NCBI RefSeq assembly: GCF_946221935.1
Contig: NZ_CAMIGN010000005.1
Location: forward strand, 1-64,000
Length of the DNA: 64,000 nt
Direction: 5' to 3'
Source: an uncultured Corynebacterium sp.
GTDB lineage: Bacteria; Actinomycetota; Actinomycetes; Mycobacteriales; Mycobacteriaceae
Part shown: positions 53,599 through 62,824 of the stretch, one piece after another
Position numbering within the stretch: the stretch's first letter is position 1
Layout: each line of letters starts with the position of its first letter
Made by a program: the position numbers and the translations under genes
The notes under the pieces: model-generated
What the model saw: only the letters and a program-made list of their open reading frames with translations
Database searches by the model: none
What the model was told of the DNA's origin: nothing

Positions 53599-54900
53599 AT
53601 GCGATCGGTTGAAGAACAGCTGGCAATCATCACCTCTGCGGCGGTGACGCCTGAGCCAGTGCGCATCGCCATCACCGAGACCCTGGGCCTGCGCTGTGCA
53701 GAAAGGGTCGAAGGTTCCGAACCTTTGCCGGGCTTCGATCAGGCAGCGATTGACGGTTATGCCGTGAGAAGCGTCGACATCCGCCAGGCACTTACCCTCG
53801 CGCGAGGCGGGGATCACGGTGATACGTCAGAGGGCGGTAAAGTGGCTGAGAACCTCAGCGGAGTGAAGGAAACCCTGCCGATCGTTGGCGATGTTACGGC
53901 TGGTTCTCTAAGGCCAATTCGCCTACAACCGCGCCAAGCTGTGCGCGTTGAAATGGGAGCTCCGCTGCCGACCCTTGCCGATTCTGTGCTGCCGCTGGAC
54001 TGGGTGGAAAAGGAAGGTCGTAAAATCCGCCCGCTGGAAGCCATCGCGTCCGGCGAGTTCGTCCACCGCAAAGGCTCTGATGTTCAGCCCGGAGACGTGG
54101 TCGTCGAAGAAGGTGCCGTCATTGGGGCAGCTCAAGTAGGACTTTTGGCGGCAGTGGGACGCTCCAAAGTGCTGGTGTACCCGCGCCCGCGCCTGTCGGT
54201 GCTCTCCTTTGGACGCGAACTATTGGATATCGACCGTGACCCGGCCGTGGGACAGGTTTATGATGTGAACTCCTATGCGCTGGCTGCTGCTGCACGGGAA
54301 GCAGGCGCGGACGTCCACCGCGTCGGCATCTTGAGCGGTGAACCGCGCAAGATGCGAGAGGTTATCGAAAGCCAGCTACTCCGCTCCGAGGTAGTCGTCA
54401 TCTCTGGTGCGATAGGCGGAGCCGCCAGCGATGAGCTGCGCGAGATTCTCTCTGAAATGGGAGAGATGGATATTCAGCGCATCGCTATGCACCCTGGCTC
54501 CGTAATGGGATTCGGCACCCTGGGACAAAACAAGGTGCCAACGTTCCTGCTGCCCTCTAACCCCTCGGCGGCGTTAGTGGCTTTCGAGGTTATGGTGCGT
54601 CCACTAGTGCAGCTGATTCGCGGACGTCGTCAGGCCACTCGCCGGGTGGTGTCCGCCCGCACGATTGCAGCCATCGCCTCTGCCCCTGGTCGGCGTGGAT
54701 TTATCCGCGGTCAGCTGATGCGTGACCGCGAAACCCGGGAGTTCCTGGTGGATCCACTCGGTGCGGTCAACGGCGGCGAGCCGACCCACCTGTTAGGCAG
54801 CCACGGACAGGCAAACTGCCTGATCGTAGTTCCTTCCGACGTCACCGACGTGGCGCCGGGGCAGGTCGTTGACGTGCTATTCCTCAGCAACAAGGAATAG
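53599..54900 (+). CDS. moeA: MoeA/gephyrin-like protein with diverged catalytic motifs (Glp-like)
   Basis: The 433-aa protein has the full MoeA domain order: GFDQAAIDGYAV, then a MoCF domain, then a beta-barrel C-terminus. Key loops depart from enzymatic MoeA. The usual TGDEL reads FGREL, the GGVSVGDYD loop reads GAIGGAASDEL, and LPGNP reads LPSNP. In C. glutamicum the galU-linked gephyrin-like protein (Glp) binds FtsZ and a membrane receptor. The changed loops and the neighbouring disordered membrane protein suggest this copy is the cell-division adaptor and not a molybdate-inserting enzyme. SD AAGGGAA lies before ATG 53599. Confidence 0.88.
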   Translation: MRSVEEQLAIITSAAVTPEPVRIAITETLGLRCAERVEGSEPLPGFDQAAIDGYAVRSVDIRQALTLARGGDHGDTSEGGKVAENLSGVKETLPIVGDVTAGSLRPIRLQPRQAVRVEMGAPLPTLADSVLPLDWVEKEGRKIRPLEAIASGEFVHRKGSDVQPGDVVVEEGAVIGAAQVGLLAAVGRSKVLVYPRPRLSVLSFGRELLDIDRDPAVGQVYDVNSYALAAAAREAGADVHRVGILSGEPRKMREVIESQLLRSEVVVISGAIGGAASDELREILSEMGEMDIQRIAMHPGSVMGFGTLGQNKVPTFLLPSNPSAALVAFEVMVRPLVQLIRGRRQATRRVVSARTIAAIASAPGRRGFIRGQLMRDRETREFLVDPLGAVNGGEPTHLLGSHGQANCLIVVPSDVTDVAPGQVVDVLFLSNKE

Positions 54901-54907
54901 TCCGCTC

Positions 54908-55642
54908 GTGTTGCACCGCCTGCGCGCCGCTCTTTCCTCCGCAGCGCTCGAAACCCGTGCGTCGGAACTGCGAACGCGTACCGTTCTCAGCCGCGGTCAT
55001 CTTTATGGGACTGCCGAAGACACTGATGACGCCTTCACTCCCGGCCTGCCAGTCTCTCTGCGTCCCATTCGCGCAAGCGATGGCTCTCAGTGGAGGGCTG
55101 CGCGCATCGAAGATCAACACTTGTTGCAGCCATTTGAACCAACCACAGTCGTGGGGTGGGACGACGCACACAGCCCGGAGGCGTGGCGCAAGAACTTCCA
55201 CAATCTGCAAGTTCTAGCTGCTGATCGCCTTATCGTGCCAATGGTCATCGACGTGGACGGGGAGTTCGCCGGCCAATTGACGATTGGAAACATTCAATAC
55301 GGAACTATCTCAAGTGCCTGGATTGGTTACTGGGTTCACTCGCGATTCCAAGGTAGGGGAGTGGCCACCGCCGCTGTCGCTTTGGGCGTGGATCTGGGGA
55401 TGCAAGAGGTGGGGCTGCACAGGATAGAGGCAACGGTCATGGCGGAGAACGTGGCGTCACGAAGAGTCCTTGAGAAAACCGGCTTCCGTACCGAGGGGCA
55501 CCTGCGTCGAAACCTGCACATTAACGGCCAATGGCGGGATCACTATCTGGTGGCACAGACGCAGGAAGAAGTGCTGCCTGAGGGGCTGGTTCGCAGGTTG
55601 GTGAATCGAGGACTCTTGGGGCTGGCTGTGAACCGCCAATAG
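54908..55642 (+). CDS. rimJ: GNAT acetyltransferase, RimJ-like
   Basis: This 244-aa protein carries the RimJ/RimL-type GNAT fold: SLRPIRASDGSQW, the acetyl-CoA loop YWVHSRFQGRGVATAAVALG, and MAENVASRRVLEKTGFRTEG. It may acetylate an N-terminus of a ribosomal or other protein. The start is taken as GTG 54908, seven bases after the moeA stop. It belongs to the galU-moeA-rimJ-membrane protein row. A two-mismatch copy of the dispersed motif lies in the ENVASRR segment. Confidence 0.88.
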   Translation: MLHRLRAALSSAALETRASELRTRTVLSRGHLYGTAEDTDDAFTPGLPVSLRPIRASDGSQWRAARIEDQHLLQPFEPTTVVGWDDAHSPEAWRKNFHNLQVLAADRLIVPMVIDVDGEFAGQLTIGNIQYGTISSAWIGYWVHSRFQGRGVATAAVALGVDLGMQEVGLHRIEATVMAENVASRRVLEKTGFRTEGHLRRNLHINGQWRDHYLVAQTQEEVLPEGLVRRLVNRGLLGLAVNRQ

Positions 55643-55743
55643 CCTCGGCGTGGCACCGCAGATTAGCCCACTGCACGGGTAGCGTGGCAAGCACTTGACC
55701 ACTCACGCTGCCCGCATAAAGAACCCGAGGAGAACTGATACTC

Positions 55744-57111
55744 GTGTCCGGCTCCCTTTTGCTCATCGCCGCCGTATGGCTGGTGCTGTTGGCGCCACTT
55801 TTGCTGCGCAACCAAAAACCCGTGCGACGGACTGCTCAGGCACTGAGTGAAACGAGGGTGCTGCACCGAGGGGGAAGCGAGCTTAATGCAAAGCGCAAGC
55901 TCAAGCCCGCAATGGGGCTGTACATGATCTCCGATGACGAGGAGCTGGAGCTGGTAGACGCGGAGCCGGAGTACGTCTTGCTGGAAGACGAGGATTCCAA
56001 CGCGAACAAGAAGAAGGGCGCGTCGCGTGGGCTGCGAGATCTGATGACTTCTAAGAGCTCTGCGGATGAGGAGGCTGAGAAGGCCGCCGAGGTGATTGAT
56101 GGTGAGGTTGTGGAGACCATCGATGACGACGTAGAAGACACCGGCGACGTTGCCGAAAAGGTCGTTTCTTCTGACGTGAAGGCTCCCTCGGCGACCGCCA
56201 ATGTGTCGGGTGCTGCTGTGCGCTACACCGCTCAGGATGAGATGGACACTGGAGAGTTTTCCCCGGTGAAGAAGGCAGAGATGAGCGGTGAGGCAGACGC
56301 GGAAGGTGCTGATAGCGCCGCCTTTGGCGCGAATTCCGACAGCACCGGTGGTGCCGAAGTTGCCGAAGAAAACGCTGAAGAAGACACCCAAGAAAACACT
56401 GAAGAAAACACCGCTCGCCAAGCTGCGTACGCCGCAGTTCCTACCCAGTACGTGCGCGGCGGGGACGTGAAGGCGTCACCGGGCTTGGTCGATGAAGTCG
56501 ACGCAGCTCCGGCAGGTAAGGCTGTGGATATCCTCGAGGATTCCGACGAGCTGAGCGAGGCCGACCTGAAGTACCTCGCTGCTCGCCGTGGCCGCGGCGT
56601 ATATGACCCCGTGGCTTCCGCGGAGCTGGCTCGCCAGCGGCAGAATCGTCGCAAGAGGGTTCTGCTGGTTCTGCTCGCGCTGTGCGCACTAACTTTCGGT
56701 ACGAGCCTCGCGCTGGGCGGCGCAGTGTGGCTGACCTTTATCGCAATGGTTGCATTCACTGCGTTCTATCTAGTTATGCTGCGCCGACAGGCCGTTGAAG
56801 AACGTGAACTGCGGCACCGTCGCCTGGCGCGCATGCGCCGCGCTCGCCTGGGCGTGCGCAACACTGAGGACGACGAGCTGGGTGTCCCGGATCGCCTCAT
56901 GCGACCGGGTGCAGTGATCTTGGAAACGGATGACAACGATCCGGCCTTGAGCAATCTGGAATACGCCGACGGCGCCGACTTCTTCGACATGCCAGGCACC
57001 GAAACGCACGTGGGTCCTGGGGCGAACTCCAACACCAACTTCACTAACCCCCGCATTGCCGATCGCGACGAAGAATACCTCGACCCGCGCTCCGGCATCC
57101 GCGCGGTATAG
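55744..57111 (+). CDS. Membrane protein with long acidic disordered region (GLPR/Rv0996-like)
   Basis: This 455-aa protein starts at GTG 55744 after GAGGAG. It has an N-terminal helix (SLLLIAAVWLVLLAPLLL), about 270 residues of acidic low-complexity sequence rich in Glu, Ala and Asp, two central membrane helices (VLLVLLALCALTFGTSLALG and WLTFIAMVAFTAFYLVML) and a cytosolic tail. Position and layout match Rv0996 and the receptor of the gephyrin-like protein Glp in C. glutamicum, which joins FtsZ-bound Glp to the membrane. The role is inferred from synteny and layout; the exact binding motif cannot be picked out by eye. Confidence 0.75.
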   Translation: MSGSLLLIAAVWLVLLAPLLLRNQKPVRRTAQALSETRVLHRGGSELNAKRKLKPAMGLYMISDDEELELVDAEPEYVLLEDEDSNANKKKGASRGLRDLMTSKSSADEEAEKAAEVIDGEVVETIDDDVEDTGDVAEKVVSSDVKAPSATANVSGAAVRYTAQDEMDTGEFSPVKKAEMSGEADAEGADSAAFGANSDSTGGAEVAEENAEEDTQENTEENTARQAAYAAVPTQYVRGGDVKASPGLVDEVDAAPAGKAVDILEDSDELSEADLKYLAARRGRGVYDPVASAELARQRQNRRKRVLLVLLALCALTFGTSLALGGAVWLTFIAMVAFTAFYLVMLRRQAVEERELRHRRLARMRRARLGVRNTEDDELGVPDRLMRPGAVILETDDNDPALSNLEYADGADFFDMPGTETHVGPGANSNTNFTNPRIADRDEEYLDPRSGIRAV

Positions 57112-57126
57112 GAGCGATCCGCGCGC

Positions 57127-57549
57127 ATGCTGAACCACCCCGCCACGCGTGACGCGGCTCTGCTGTTGGTACGCCTCGTTACTGGAGTGATTTTCATCGC
57201 CCACGGCTGGCAGAAAGTCTTTATCGACGGCATGGATGGCAAAACTGGAACTATTGCCACCTTCGAAAGATTGCATATTCCGCAGCCGAAAATAAGCGCC
57301 TGGGCGGCCGCCATTTGCGAGATGATGGGCGGAGCGATGCTCATCGCAGGCTTGCTGACCACAGCCGTAGCCGGACTGTTCGTGATCTACAGCGCACTGG
57401 TGCTCTACTTTGTGCACTGGTCAAAGGGTTTCTTCGTTACCGAAGGTGGCATGGAGTTTATGTTGCTCTTGGTCGTCTCCCTTATGATGATTGTTGTTTT
57501 CGGTGCGGGACGCGCGAGCTTGGACAAGGCACTGTCGCGCTTCGGCTGA
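57127..57549 (+). CDS. DoxX family membrane protein
   Basis: This 140-aa protein has four membrane helices and the DoxX landmarks LVRLVTGVIFIAHGWQK, then AAICEMMGGAMLIAGLLT and ASLDKALSRFG. TAGGAG lies upstream of ATG 57127. DoxX-type proteins are linked to respiration and to thiol or oxidative stress. It follows the acidic membrane protein by 15 bases and is likely in the same transcript. Confidence 0.9.
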   Translation: MLNHPATRDAALLLVRLVTGVIFIAHGWQKVFIDGMDGKTGTIATFERLHIPQPKISAWAAAICEMMGGAMLIAGLLTTAVAGLFVIYSALVLYFVHWSKGFFVTEGGMEFMLLLVVSLMMIVVFGAGRASLDKALSRFG

Positions 57550-57582
57550 GGTTAATAAACACGCAAGAGACGGGATGAGCGC

Positions 57583-58368
57583 ATGGACTGTCAGGAAGTC
57601 AGAACCTCCATGTCGGCCCGCTTGGACGGAGAGACTGCGGAGCTGTCCGACGAGCTCATTGATGCGCACCTCGCAGGCTGCGAGGACTGCCAACGCTGGT
57701 ACGCCACCATCACCGCGCTGGGCCGTCGCATGAATCTCACCACAGCGCCCGCTGAAGAGGAATCGAACCCCGGTGCTGAACATGACGACCGAAAGGCCGC
57801 ACTGCTAGAGCAGGTTCTTGCCCAAGCCGATAGCGATCCGCAGATCAGTGTGGGACTCCGCCGTCGCCAGCTGCCTTTCGCGTTCGGTCGTTTTGCCCTG
57901 GTAGGGGTCGCCCTGGTCTATCTCGTATGGGGACTGTCGCTGTTGTTCGGAGGGCCGATTGGGGACGACGCCGACTCGTCCCAACTCCACCTCGTTTCCG
58001 ACGCTGCGACGATGCGCTTTGCCCTAGCTAGCGGATTGCTATGGGCGGCCTGGCGCCCCAAAGTTGCCTCTGCAGTCTTGCCGATTTACTTGGCCATGTG
58101 GGCTTTCGGCCTGGGTTTTGCCACCAGGGAAATCGTGCTGGGGCTAATAGGGGAAAGCGGCAACCTCAACGCCCTATGGCTGTTGTTTGTGCATCTTTTC
58201 GCAGTAGTGGCTTTGATTGTCGTGTGGGCTGGGCGACGAAACGTGTTCATGCCTCTGAAGCAATCCTTGCGCGCGCTCATGGCTCAGCCTGTCACTTTTA
58301 GCCCCAGCGATGCGCGCCGTCACTCTACGTACGAGGTAGGTCAACCTCGCCCGCGCGGATGGGAATAA
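57583..58368 (+). CDS. Zinc-finger anti-sigma-like multi-pass membrane protein
   Basis: The 261-aa protein opens with a zf-HC2 zinc-binding anti-sigma domain: MDCQEVRTSMSARLDGET, then AHLAGCEDCQRWY with the H-x3-C-x2-C pattern. Four or five membrane helices follow (FALVGVALVYLVWGLSLLFG onward). The layout fits a membrane anti-sigma factor that traps an ECF sigma factor. No sigma factor gene is next to it, so its partner would be encoded elsewhere. It lies 33 bp after doxX. Confidence 0.75.
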   Translation: MDCQEVRTSMSARLDGETAELSDELIDAHLAGCEDCQRWYATITALGRRMNLTTAPAEEESNPGAEHDDRKAALLEQVLAQADSDPQISVGLRRRQLPFAFGRFALVGVALVYLVWGLSLLFGGPIGDDADSSQLHLVSDAATMRFALASGLLWAAWRPKVASAVLPIYLAMWAFGLGFATREIVLGLIGESGNLNALWLLFVHLFAVVALIVVWAGRRNVFMPLKQSLRALMAQPVTFSPSDARRHSTYEVGQPRPRGWE

Positions 58369-58387
58369 CCCATACCGTCGCCTACTT

Positions 58388-60016
58388 CTAACGCCAAGAA
58401 GGCAACCACATGCGCATATCGAAAGCAGCGTCACTGAGGGGTGCGGCTGTGTAAATCGGCAAGAAATACAGGAAATTCCAGACCACCAGCATCAAGTAGA
58501 CGACGACCAGCAGCTGTCCAGGGCGAGCCTTGACGAATGTTCGAGGGGAGGAATACGGCTGGGCTACGCCCGGGCGCTGCCAGCGCACCAACTGACCCAG
58601 AGCCATAGCCAATGCGATGGCAAGGAATGGAACCAGGTTTGCAGCGTAGAACAAGTACATCTGGCGATCGAGGTTAAACAGCCAAGGAACAAATCCAGCT
58701 GCGAAGCCAAGAACCGGCACCACCCAACGGCGATCCTTGTGCACGATGAGGCACCACAGACCCCACAACATCACTGGAACGCATACCCACCACACAGCGG
58801 GAGTGCCGACCAGCAGGATCACCTTATGGATACCTTCATCGTTGGAGGGACTGTAATACATTAGCGAACGGCTGGAAACGAGCCACGACCAGGGCTTTGA
58901 TTCCCAGTTGTGGTGGTGGCCATTGGAATTGGTCAGCTCAGTATGAAAACGCAGGACAGACACGTGGTAGTAGATAAAATTCTGCACGGTGTCTGGCAGG
59001 AAAGACCAGAACCAACCCTCCGTAGTACTAGCGAACTCACCGGATTCCACTGCGTGACGGAACACTCCCGCTTCGGAGGCGAACCACGCGCGCCAACTGA
59101 CGACGTACAGGATTACGGGCACGATCACGATGGAGAAGAAGGAGGGTACAGCGTCGAAGAAGGCGGTTCCGAGAAGGGGACGGGCTACGCCGAAACGGCG
59201 GCGTCGAAAATAATCAACCGCAACGATCGTCACGCCGAAAAAGGCCATGTAGTAGAGGCCATTCCACTTGACCGCCAGCGACAGGCCCAGCGCGACGCCG
59301 GCGGTAAAGCGCCACCAGCGATAACCCATGCGGGGACCAAAAACCGAGTCCTGGATGCGATCCGAAGCCCAGACGCGCTGGAAGCGATCCTCCATCTGCT
59401 CAGCATCGCGGACGGCGCAATAAGCGGCCAGGCACAAAAGGAATACCTGGAAATGGTCCAACATTGCCGAGCGCCCGGTGACGAAAAGAATGCCATCGCA
59501 AATGGCGATGGTGCCGGCGAACATACCCACCAAATCCGACTTAGAAATGCGCCGAGCAATGGAGGCGATCAGCAGAATCACAACGACAGCCAGCAGAGCG
59601 GACATAATGCGCCAGCCCCACGGCGTATAGCCAAAAAGGGCCATGCCTAAAGCTTCGATTTGTTTACCGAGCGGTGGGTGGACGACCAATCCATAACCCG
59701 GGTTATCCTCGATGCCGCCAATCAGCGGATTAGACCAGCTCTGAAAAATTTGCCAGGCTTGCGGCACATAGTGTTTTTCGTCGAACACGGGAGTGCTCGC
59801 ATCCGTTGGCCGCTGCAGCATCATGAGGCGACTCAGGGCGCCCAGCACGCCGAGGGCGAGCATGATGCCAGTCCAACGGGTCAGTGTGAATGACCGTGCC
59901 CGCGCAGCGATAGTTGCCCGACGTGCGCTTTTCCGTGCCCTTTCGGGGGTTTTCGGGGTAGCTGCTTTCACAGGCGTCGTCGGCGGCGTGGGTGGGGTCG
60001 TTGACGAGGTCGGCAC
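58388..60016 (-). CDS. pmt: Protein O-mannosyltransferase (PMT, GT39)
   Basis: The roughly 542-aa enzyme transfers mannose from polyprenyl-phosphate-mannose to Ser/Thr of exported proteins. The first outer loop has the catalytic Asp-Glu in VFDEKHYVPQAW, then HPPLGKQIEALGMALFG, and many membrane helices. It matches Rv1002c and its rsmI neighbour. GTG 60016 has AAGG 9 bases upstream and leaves promoter room before rsmI; ATG 60067 would add 17 residues. The Thr/Pro-rich N-terminus is cytosolic. Confidence 0.92.
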   Translation of the reverse strand: MPTSSTTPPTPPTTPVKAATPKTPERARKSARRATIAARARSFTLTRWTGIMLALGVLGALSRLMMLQRPTDASTPVFDEKHYVPQAWQIFQSWSNPLIGGIEDNPGYGLVVHPPLGKQIEALGMALFGYTPWGWRIMSALLAVVVILLIASIARRISKSDLVGMFAGTIAICDGILFVTGRSAMLDHFQVFLLCLAAYCAVRDAEQMEDRFQRVWASDRIQDSVFGPRMGYRWWRFTAGVALGLSLAVKWNGLYYMAFFGVTIVAVDYFRRRRFGVARPLLGTAFFDAVPSFFSIVIVPVILYVVSWRAWFASEAGVFRHAVESGEFASTTEGWFWSFLPDTVQNFIYYHVSVLRFHTELTNSNGHHHNWESKPWSWLVSSRSLMYYSPSNDEGIHKVILLVGTPAVWWVCVPVMLWGLWCLIVHKDRRWVVPVLGFAAGFVPWLFNLDRQMYLFYAANLVPFLAIALAMALGQLVRWQRPGVAQPYSSPRTFVKARPGQLLVVVYLMLVVWNFLYFLPIYTAAPLSDAAFDMRMWLPSWR

Positions 60017-60077
60017 GAAAGACAACCTTAGTAGAAGCACCGGACAAGCGGGAGCAATGGCGGGCATACTGGCGGTT

Positions 60078-60992
60078 ATGAGTGATGCTGTTGATGCCGT
60101 AGCTACCGTTGATGCCAATGCGCTCGTCGCCCGCGCAGTCGAGAACCGTCCCTTGCCACGGGGCGGGATTATCCTGGCGGCCACGCCCTTGGGCAATCCA
60201 CTGGATGCGTCTATACGCCTTATCGACGCCTTGGCGAGTGCCGATATCGTGGCCGCGGAGGATACCCGGCGTACTCGCACACTCGCGGACACACTGGGAG
60301 TGGAGATCGCAGGCAGGCTCTATTCAAACTTTGACCACAACGAATCCGAGCGGGCCGAGTTCTTTGTCGAGCAGGCTGAGCAGGGGCGTCGTGTGCTGGT
60401 GGTCACTGATGCAGGCATGCCATCCGTTTCCGACCCCGGTTTTCCGTTGGTCGTTGCTGCTCGGCGCGCCGGGGTTCCTGTGACCTGCCTGCCGGGTCCT
60501 TCTGCCGTGCCGACTGCCCTGGCGCTCTCGGGCTTGGGCATGGGGCATTTTGCATTTCTGGGGTTCGCGCCGCGCAAGGACGGCGCCCGGAGGTCATTCT
60601 TTCAAGCTTTTAGTGACGCCACCTACGCGGTCTGTTTCTTTGAATCTCCGCACCGGCTGGCCAAGACTCTGCAGGTGGCAGCAGACGAATTGGGGGAGTA
60701 CCGCCAGGCAGCGGTGTGCCGTGAACTGACAAAAACTTTCGAAGAAGTAAAGGTTGGCGGATTGGGGGAGCTGGCTCAGTGGGCGGCTGAAGGTGTGAAG
60801 GGGGAAATATGCGTTGTGGTGGATGCCGCTGCAGAAACAGAGGAACCAGATGTTGATTCTCTGGTCGAACTGGTGGAGCAGAAGGTTGCACAGGGCGACC
60901 GGTTAAAGACAGCAGCCGGAGAGGTGGCGAAAGCCAAGGGAGTGAGCAAGCGCGAGCTTTATGAGGCCGTCCTGCGCGGTCGCGGGGAATGA
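60078..60992 (+). CDS. rsmI: 16S rRNA 2'-O-ribose C1402 methyltransferase RsmI
   Basis: This 304-aa SAM-dependent enzyme has GGIILAATPLGNPLDAS at its start, AEDTRRTRTLADTLGVE, the SAM region VVTDAGMPSVSDPGFPLV, and LPGPSAVPTALALSGL. It methylates the ribose of C1402 in 16S rRNA. It is divergent from pmt, as in M. tuberculosis. ATG 60078 has no clear ribosome-binding site, and a TACT-like -10 lies only 8 bases upstream, so the mRNA may be leaderless. Confidence 0.95.
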   Translation: MSDAVDAVATVDANALVARAVENRPLPRGGIILAATPLGNPLDASIRLIDALASADIVAAEDTRRTRTLADTLGVEIAGRLYSNFDHNESERAEFFVEQAEQGRRVLVVTDAGMPSVSDPGFPLVVAARRAGVPVTCLPGPSAVPTALALSGLGMGHFAFLGFAPRKDGARRSFFQAFSDATYAVCFFESPHRLAKTLQVAADELGEYRQAAVCRELTKTFEEVKVGGLGELAQWAAEGVKGEICVVVDAAAETEEPDVDSLVELVEQKVAQGDRLKTAAGEVAKAKGVSKRELYEAVLRGRGE

Positions 60993-61033
60993 AGCGGTTG
61001 AAAAGTTCCAGCGTAACCCCCACTATGTAAAGA

Positions 61034-62746
61034 ATGACAGTGTCAAGAGAAGAAGTGTTAGCGAAAGAGACTGAAGAGGTGGATGCTGGCCAGCTCATGG
61101 ATGAGTCTGAGCAGGATCAACCGATCGATTGGGTGGTAACCGGCAGTGCTGCGGCTTTGATTTTGGCAGTCGTACTGTGGGGCGTGTTCGGTGGCGATAG
61201 CTTCGCCGCATTCGCTTCTACTGCCCTGAGTTACGTGGTGGGCGACTGGGGCTGGCTGTACGTGCTGGCCGGAACCGTGTTCGTCGTTTTCATTCTGTTC
61301 ATTGCGTTCAGCAAGTTCGGGCACATCCGATTGGGGAAAGATAACGAATCCCCAGAGTTCAACAGTGTGTCCTGGGTGGCGATGATGTTCGCTGCGGGCA
61401 TGGGTATTGGCTTGATGTTCTATGGCGTCACTGAGCCACTGACCTATTACCGCAACGGCGTGCCAGGATCGAAGGATCACGACGTGGCAAGTTCCTTTGC
61501 TTCTACACTTTTCCACTGGGGCCTGCACCCGTGGTCTCTGTATGCCATCGTGGCGCTTGCTATCGCCTACAGCACCTTTCGCTTGGGGCGCAAGCAACTC
61601 CTCTCCGCAGCCTTCATCCCACTGATCGGAGAGAAACGCGCCGAGGGAGCACTCGGCAAGATCATTGATGTCGCCGCTATTTTCGCCACCGTCTTTGGCA
61701 CCGCCGCGTCTCTGGGTTTGGGCGCTGTGCAGATTCAGTCTGGCCTGAAAGCAACGGATCTTATTTCCAACCCGGGTACTTCCGTGATCGTCGGCACGAT
61801 TGTGATCCTGGGTCTGTGTTTCCTGGTTTCCGCTGCGTCCGGCGTAGGCAAGGGAATTCAGTACCTCTCTAATGCGAATATGATCCTGGCCGGTCTTATT
61901 GCACTATTTGTCCTGATTGCCGGGCCAACTGTGGTGATTTTGAATCTGATCCCGACTTCGCTGGGCAACTATTTTTCCCAGTTCTTCAGCATGGCAGCCC
62001 GTACCGCCGACTCGGGCGAGGGCGCGGGCGAGTGGCTGGGCTCTTGGACCATCTTCTACTGGGCATGGTGGGTCTCCTGGTCCCCATTCGTCGGGATGTT
62101 TGTCGCACGTATCTCCCGCGGTCGTACCATCCGCGAGTTCGTATCCGTTGTGCTCATGGTGCCTACTGTGGTCACCATCATCTGGTTTTCGATCTTCGGT
62201 GGCTCTGCCGTTCACGCAGAGGACACGGGCAACTCCATCTGGGGCGATGGTGAGGCCACCAGCCAGCTATTTAACCTGTTGCACACTCTGCCTATGGGCA
62301 AGGTCGCAAGTATCGTTGCGATGATTCTGCTGGCGACCTTCTTCATCACGTCCGCCGATTCTGCGTCCACGGTCATGGGCTCAATGTCGCAGCGCGGCAA
62401 GCTTGTCGCTAACCGTGGTGTCACGGTTCTGTGGGGTGCCCTGACTGCAGTGATTGCTCTCATGCTGCTGCTCACCGGTGGTGACGAGGCACTAACCAAC
62501 TTGCAGAACGTCACGATCATTGCGGCAAGCCCCTTCCTGCTGGTGATCATTGCGTTGATGTTTGCCATCTTCAAGGCCTTGTCCAACGATCCTCTCTACC
62601 TGGATCAGAAGGCGCAGCGAGAATACGCTTTGCGCATGGCACGCGAGCGTCGCATCAACAAGCAGCGAGAAGCTGCGAATGCAAAGAAATCCCGGCGCGT
62701 CGAGGGAGCTGCCAAGGAAGCTGCCAAGGGAACTCAAGACGCATAA
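61034..62746 (+). CDS. BCCT family betaine/carnitine/choline-type transporter
   Basis: The 570-aa protein has twelve membrane helices, the glycine-rich substrate stretch [19 protein letters not shown], the tryptophan-rich helix [20 protein letters not shown], and a charged C-terminal tail. BCCT carriers import compatible solutes such as betaine or ectoine with sodium. The basic 40-residue C-terminal tail resembles the osmosensing tail of BetP. A strong terminator follows the stop. Confidence 0.93.
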   Translation: MTVSREEVLAKETEEVDAGQLMDESEQDQPIDWVVTGSAAALILAVVLWGVFGGDSFAAFASTALSYVVGDWGWLYVLAGTVFVVFILFIAFSKFGHIRLGKDNESPEFNSVSWVAMMFAAGMGIGLMFYGVTEPLTYYRNGVPGSKDHDVASSFASTLFHWGLHPWSLYAIVALAIAYSTFRLGRKQLLSAAFIPLIGEKRAEGALGKIIDVAAIFATVFGTAASLGLGAVQIQSGLKATDLISNPGTSVIVGTIVILGLCFLVSAASGVGKGIQYLSNANMILAGLIALFVLIAGPTVVILNLIPTSLGNYFSQFFSMAARTADSGEGAGEWLGSWTIFYWAWWVSWSPFVGMFVARISRGRTIREFVSVVLMVPTVVTIIWFSIFGGSAVHAEDTGNSIWGDGEATSQLFNLLHTLPMGKVASIVAMILLATFFITSADSASTVMGSMSQRGKLVANRGVTVLWGALTAVIALMLLLTGGDEALTNLQNVTIIAASPFLLVIIALMFAIFKALSNDPLYLDQKAQREYALRMARERRINKQREAANAKKSRRVEGAAKEAAKGTQDA

Positions 62747-62760
62747 ACTGACGCTATAGA

Positions 62761-62790
62761 AAAGCAGCCCAGGTAACCTGGGCTGCTTTC
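62761..62790 (+). terminator. Intrinsic terminator after BCCT gene
   Basis: AAAGCAGCCCAGG pairs perfectly with CCTGGGCTGCTTT across a 3-base loop (TAA). Confidence 0.88.
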
Positions 62791-62824
62791 GCATCGTATA
62801 AGCGGATCACCTAATCTTAAGGTT

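Noticed and set aside
58910..59650. 246-codon plus-strand frame inside pmt
   Set aside because: It is antisense to well-conserved mannosyltransferase sequence, has His/Gln/Arg-rich shadow composition and no ribosome-binding site.
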